From Victivallis sp. Marseille-Q1083 (lineage in GTDB: Bacteria > Verrucomicrobiota > Lentisphaeria > Victivallales > Victivallaceae), in contig NZ_CAHJXL010000001.1 in NCBI RefSeq assembly GCF_903645315.1, positions 744,001 through 808,000 on the forward strand: a stretch of 64,000 nucleotides of DNA, in the 5' to 3' direction. The position numbers were made by a program, and so were the translations under genes. The notes beneath the pieces were generated by a model. It did not search any database, had not been told where the DNA came from, and saw only the letters and a list, made by a program, of their open reading frames with translations. Shown piece by piece: positions 60,498 through 64,000 of the stretch (positions are counted from its first letter, which is position 1; the number at the start of each line of letters is the position of its first letter).

Positions 60498-61013
60498 TTA
60501 CCATGCTTCCGTCGTATAGGAAACGATCGTCTGCGCCGCATTGCGCGCCGCCTGCAGAATCGCCCTTCTCCGGTTGGTCTGCATATCGGCCTGGACCTGG
60601 AAATCGGTATTGCCGGAGACTTTACGCGTCGAAACCAGCGGTTCCGCCTGGCCGGGAATGATCACCGAAAATTCACTGTCGACGATGACGTTCCACTCCT
60701 TGGGCCGATAGGTCAACTCATTGTCATAGGAATCGCCGCTTACTTCGGTAAACGCCACATTGATGACCCGGGCGTATAGAATGCAGTCGGCTTCTTCCAG
60801 CGAAACCACCTTCAACGAACCGTCCAGCATGAACTGTTCACTCAGAAGCTGGCGCATCTCCGCCGAAACATTGTAGGCGACGGTATTGTTCTCCACCGGC
60901 GCGATGGCGATGGTGTGAATTTGCGGGTGCATGATCGAACCGACGTGATAACAGCCGTTCAACCACAACATGACCGCCAGCAGCGGCAAGGCCAGTAGAA
61001 AACGTTTCATCAT
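60498..61013 (-). CDS. LptE-like LPS-assembly lipoprotein
   Basis: A 171-aa protein. MMKRFLLALPLLAVMLWLNG followed by Cys is a lipoprotein signal (LNGC). HPQIHTIAIAPVENNTVAYN and VSAEMRQLLSEQFMLDGSLK, followed by the long beta stretch to QTIVSYTTEAW, match the LptE family that plugs LptD in the outer membrane. The ATG overlaps the stop of the TPR gene. The fit is by pattern; LptE proteins vary greatly. Confidence 0.75.
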   Translation of the reverse strand: MMKRFLLALPLLAVMLWLNGCYHVGSIMHPQIHTIAIAPVENNTVAYNVSAEMRQLLSEQFMLDGSLKVVSLEEADCILYARVINVAFTEVSGDSYDNELTYRPKEWNVIVDSEFSVIIPGQAEPLVSTRKVSGNTDFQVQADMQTNRRRAILQAARNAAQTIVSYTTEAW

Positions 61014-62122
61014 TTGTTGGTATCCTCCGCCGGCTCCGTCACTGCCGCTTCGGCGGCCGGTCCGGAATTATTTTGAAGATTCAAATCATAGATCGGCAGC
61101 AGAAAACGGCCGTCGCTGTTTTCCGGCACCAGCAGCAGTTCGTGCGGTTCCGCCGGAATCGGATAGGCGGCAAACTCGTCCAGCCGCTCCGCCTGGTCTT
61201 TGACGACCGTTTCCGGCACGTAAGACCGGTCGATTTCGGTCAGCAACTCCTCGGAGGAATCCGCCGCCGCACTGTCCGGCAACTCCTTGAGAATCTGATT
61301 GAGATAACGCTCGGCCACCGCGTCACGCCCCATCCGGTGATAAAATTCGGCAATTTCCTTCAGTCGCTGCGCCTCGGCATCGCGGATTTTCAGGATCAGC
61401 TTGGCAACGCCGGGATTTTCCGTCGCCTCCGGATAACGCTTCTGAAATTCGCGCAGCACCTCCTGCGCTTCCGCGCTGTAACGGCCGTCGCCGTCGCCGG
61501 ACAGCGCCAGTTCGTACAGAACCGTGCCGAGCCGCAGGTAGGCATATTTGCGCTCCGGCGCCTCCGGGTAACGCTTCAAAATCTGCCGGAGCATCTCCGC
61601 CGCTTCATTCAATTTGCGGCCCTCGATCAGACGAACCGCCAACCGCAACTGGGTCTCCGGCCCCTGCGGCGTATAGGGCGCCCGCTCCAGCGCTTTCGTG
61701 TAAACTTCCTCGGTTTTGTCGCTGTCGGACAGCCACGGAATAAAGCGCAGCGAATAAAACGCCGGATCGCGGTGTCCTTCATAAAAAGCGTCGCCGATCT
61801 GGTACTCCCGATCGACCAGTGCGGCATAGTCGCACTGCGCCGCATAGGAGTCCAGCATTTTTTCGATATTTTCGAATTCTTTATAATACATGCCGGCCTG
61901 GCGATAGGCTTCGATCGCTTTGCTGACGGCGTTGGCTTTCAGCGGGACCGAATCGGCCAGCAGCTCGGCAGCCAGGAAATCATCGGCGGCCCCGGTATAG
62001 TCCTTCGCTTCGAGCGATTGCAGGCCTTCGGCATATTTTTCATTGGCATCCTTGTCGTCGGCGTATAACGCGCCGTTCAGCAGCAGCAATCCCAGCAAGG
62101 CGCCTCGGGTCAATCTATTCAT
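61010..62122 (-). CDS. exported TPR protein (BamD/YbgF-like)
   Basis: A 370-aa protein. Signal peptide TRGALLGLLLLNGALYA, then TPR-like helices: YAEGLQSLEAKDYTGAADDF, AAEMLRQILKRYPEAPERKY, EAQEVLREFQKRYPEATENP and AVAERYLNQILKELPDSAAA. The helical repeats and the K-R-Y-P turns resemble BamD- and YbgF-type periplasmic proteins. It is the first gene of a two-gene operon with the LptE-like protein, so an envelope-assembly role is likely. There is no lipobox, so it is probably soluble in the periplasm. Confidence 0.8.
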   Translation of the reverse strand: MNRLTRGALLGLLLLNGALYADDKDANEKYAEGLQSLEAKDYTGAADDFLAAELLADSVPLKANAVSKAIEAYRQAGMYYKEFENIEKMLDSYAAQCDYAALVDREYQIGDAFYEGHRDPAFYSLRFIPWLSDSDKTEEVYTKALERAPYTPQGPETQLRLAVRLIEGRKLNEAAEMLRQILKRYPEAPERKYAYLRLGTVLYELALSGDGDGRYSAEAQEVLREFQKRYPEATENPGVAKLILKIRDAEAQRLKEIAEFYHRMGRDAVAERYLNQILKELPDSAAADSSEELLTEIDRSYVPETVVKDQAERLDEFAAYPIPAEPHELLLVPENSDGRFLLPIYDLNLQNNSGPAAEAAVTEPAEDTNK

Positions 62123-62262
62123 GGTTCTTTCCGGTTGTCAATCGTTTTCCGGTTTTCACTGCACACGGCATCCGGATCAATACTTTAACCCCATGTTTGA
62201 CAAATTCCAAATCCTCCGGCGTGAAATCACTGAATTTCCAGAAGCCTGTCGGCAGAAAAAAG

Positions 62263-62338
62263 TGGAGCGAGTGAACGGAATCGAACCGTCGACAATCACG
62301 TTGGCAACGTGATGCTCTACCGACTGAGCTACACTCGC
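62263..62338 (-). tRNA. tRNA-Gly(GCC), copy 3 of 3
   Basis: Acceptor GCGAGTG/CACTCGC with encoded CCA, D stem GCTC/GAGC, anticodon arm TCACG-TTGCCAA-CGTGA (GCC), T arm ACGG-TTCGATT-CCGT. Confidence 0.95.
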
Positions 62339-62358
62339 AACCAAAGAGCACAAAAAAA

Positions 62359-62434
62359 TGGAGCGAGTGAACGGAATCGAACCGTCGACAATCACGTTGG
62401 CAACGTGATGCTCTACCGACTGAGCTACACTCGC
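62359..62434 (-). tRNA. tRNA-Gly(GCC), copy 2 of 3
   Basis: Sequence identical to the neighbours, 20 bases from the next copy; the spacers are CAAAGAGCACAAAAAAA-like and AT-rich. Confidence 0.95.
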
Positions 62435-62453
62435 AACCAAAGAACACAAAAAG

Positions 62454-62529
62454 TGGAGCGAGTGAACGGAATCGAACCGTCGACAATCACGTTGGCAACG
62501 TGATGCTCTACCGACTGAGCTACACTCGC
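62454..62529 (-). tRNA. tRNA-Gly(GCC), copy 1 of 3
   Basis: The first in transcription order. Identical cloverleaf with CCA encoded. Confidence 0.95.
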
Positions 62530-62604
62530 TTGTGTTTTGGTGATATAAAACATAATTCAAACTTGACGAAATGCAAATCGACGCCGGAAAAAAAAGAGTT
62601 TTTT

Positions 62605-64000
62605 TCAGGCGCGCGCCGAAACGTCGAGCAGCCGTTTGACGGTACGGCGATCCAGTTGCATGATCGCGGCGACCCGCTGGCAATTGCCGGTGCGCCGGTA
62701 AAGCAGCGCCGCATACCGGGCCAGCAGTTGCTCGGCGGAGAGATTGCACGTTTCAAGCAGCCGCTCCGATTGTCCGCCTTCCGCCGTCGCCATCCCGGCC
62801 GGCGTGTAAGAGCCGCGGATCAGCAGATTGCGGATGCACTGCTCCAACTCGCGGACATTGCCCGGCCAGGGATAATCGAAACCGAGATGCGCGACGATCC
62901 AGTCGACCGCCGGCGCGGTAAAACGTTCGGCTTCAAGCGGTCCGAGCAAACGCTTGGAAAGGATGCTGACGAAATTTTCCAATTCGCCGCGGCGACGGCC
63001 GATCATCTGGCGCAGCGGCGGCGTGACGATGACGTCGGCGCAAAGCCGGTAGTACAGATCGGCCCGAAAGCGCCGTTCGGCGATGGCGGCGGCGAGATCC
63101 CGGTTGGTCGCCGCGATGATTTTGCCCGGAAAGTGGCGGTCTTCGTTCTCGCCGAGCCGCTGGAAGCGGCGGTTCTGCAGCAGGCGAAGCAGCTTCACTT
63201 GAATTTCCTCATCGATCTCGCCGATTTCATCGAGAAAAACACTGTCGTACGGCGTGCAGATCTCCAGGCGGCCGAGCCGGTCGCTGTAAGCGCCGGTGAA
63301 CGCCCCCTTGTGGTGGCCGAACAATTCGGATTCCAGCATCGTCTTCGGCATGGCCGACAGGTGAATCGGGTGAAAACTCTGCTGAAAGTTGACCTGGAAA
63401 CGCAACGTGGCCGGATCGAACGGGATATACTGCGAAAAAGTGATCGCCCGGGCGACCAGCTCCTTGCCGGTACCGGATTCGCCGGTGATCAACGTGGTGA
63501 TATCCTGCATTCCGGCATACAAACTGCGGTTATAGCGGTGAATGTCGCAACTGAAGATGGATTGCCAGATGGCGGCCCGCAGTTGTCCGGCCTGCAGCGT
63601 GCTGCCGATGATGAATTCAAAAATATAGAAGAAAGCGCGATGAATCTGGAAAAAAATGGCAAAGGTGCGCTCCGGCGTATACTCCTGCTGTTTGGCCGCC
63701 GGCAGAAAATGCAGCAGCCGCTGAAATTCGGCGAGAAATTCCCGGTAGAACTCGAACCGGTCCGGAAACGGTTGCTCACTGTCCTCCGGCGTCATCCTGC
63801 TCCGGTAGGCTTCGAACAAATGATAGAGCGCCACTTCGGCGTAAATCGCCAGTTCCGCTTCCGTCGCCCGGCACCCCGCCTGTTCCAGCCGCCGGTGAAG
63901 CGAAGCGGTCAGCTCGGCGGCGCGCTCCTGCAGGCGGGAAATGTTGCGCCGGGGTTCCCGGCTGCTACGGCGGCTCCAGACCGGACCGGAAAGCGCTTCC
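62605..64000 (-). CDS. sigma-54-dependent transcriptional activator (start off window)
   Basis: The frame is open to the right edge (465 codons visible), so the true start lies outside; a GTG at 63834 is only internal. AAA+ domain: TTLITGESGTGKELVARAI (Walker A), ESELFGHHKGAFTGAYSDRL with the GAFTGA loop that touches sigma-54, VFLDEIGEIDEEIQVKLL (Walker B), IIAATNRDLAAAI, and YPWPGNVRELEQCIRNLL. The C-terminus (RVAAIMQLDRRTVKRLLDVS) is a Fis-type HTH. The N-terminal sensor region visible is helical and not a receiver domain. Targets are unknown. The stop is followed by a run of A and T that could end transcription. Confidence 0.93.
   Translation of the reverse strand, partial: EALSGPVWSRRSSREPRRNISRLQERAAELTASLHRRLEQAGCRATEAELAIYAEVALYHLFEAYRSRMTPEDSEQPFPDRFEFYREFLAEFQRLLHFLPAAKQQEYTPERTFAIFFQIHRAFFYIFEFIIGSTLQAGQLRAAIWQSIFSCDIHRYNRSLYAGMQDITTLITGESGTGKELVARAITFSQYIPFDPATLRFQVNFQQSFHPIHLSAMPKTMLESELFGHHKGAFTGAYSDRLGRLEICTPYDSVFLDEIGEIDEEIQVKLLRLLQNRRFQRLGENEDRHFPGKIIAATNRDLAAAIAERRFRADLYYRLCADVIVTPPLRQMIGRRRGELENFVSILSKRLLGPLEAERFTAPAVDWIVAHLGFDYPWPGNVRELEQCIRNLLIRGSYTPAGMATAEGGQSERLLETCNLSAEQLLARYAALLYRRTGNCQRVAAIMQLDRRTVKRLLDVSARA

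Noticed and set aside
62300-62749. Open frames across the tRNA-Gly cluster
   Set aside because: They consist of repeated tRNA sequence read as protein.

Overview
The window looks like chromosome of a Lentisphaerota (Victivallales-type, PVC group) gut bacterium. The evidence is: secreted pseudopilin-like proteins that share the [20 protein letters not shown] leader next to carbohydrate genes; AraC and LacI regulators with sugar isomerase, kinase and hydrolase genes; an LptE-like lipoprotein (a Gram-negative envelope); and an ECF sigma/Hanks kinase pair. Taxonomy is inferred from gene style only.

Left backbone (1-9804): a secreted protein running off the left edge and a pseudopilin, both minus; a decayed IS30-type element; then a sugar locus with a divergent AraC regulator, a xylose-isomerase-like protein, an FGGY (xylulokinase-type) kinase and a melibiase-like hydrolase.

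Genomic island (about 9833-45929, 36 kb): it is inserted at the 3' end of tRNA-Pro(GGG). A 53-bp direct repeat made of the tRNA 3' part marks both ends, and a tyrosine recombinase lies at the right end. From left to right it carries: a D5-type SF3 helicase; broken Fic genes; HipBA; an inovirus-Gp2/YfjJ-like Rep; a Trp/Cys repeat protein; a replication/recombination block (DUF932-like, small phage-like protein, PD-(D/E)XK nuclease, sliding-clamp-like protein); a group II intron inserted directly behind a terminator stem; a type III restriction-modification operon with HTH, RhuM, GIY-YIG and an unknown protein; an ECF sigma/Ser-Thr kinase pair, a candidate structured RNA and a run of small membrane and zinc-ribbon proteins ending in an HtpX-type protease fused to two zinc ribbons; an IS1380 element that has cut one of those membrane genes in two; gene relics; an excisionase-like operon with a degenerate P-loop ATPase; and a DUF4143 ATPase. 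No capsid or conjugation genes were seen, so it resembles a self-replicating integrative or satellite-like element with defence cargo.

Right backbone (45930-64000): an IS630 element joined to a decayed IS1380 copy; a STAS protein and a short alaS; a Cys-rich lipoprotein; a calcineurin/PHP fusion; a LacI regulator with a clear promoter and operator; a pseudopilin; a large secreted hydrolase with a LamG-like end; a Gfo/Idh/MocA oxidoreductase; a free-standing 5'-3' exonuclease; lptE-like and TPR genes; three tandem tRNA-Gly genes; and a sigma-54 activator running off the right edge. A roughly 110-bp hairpin repeat occurs three times here.
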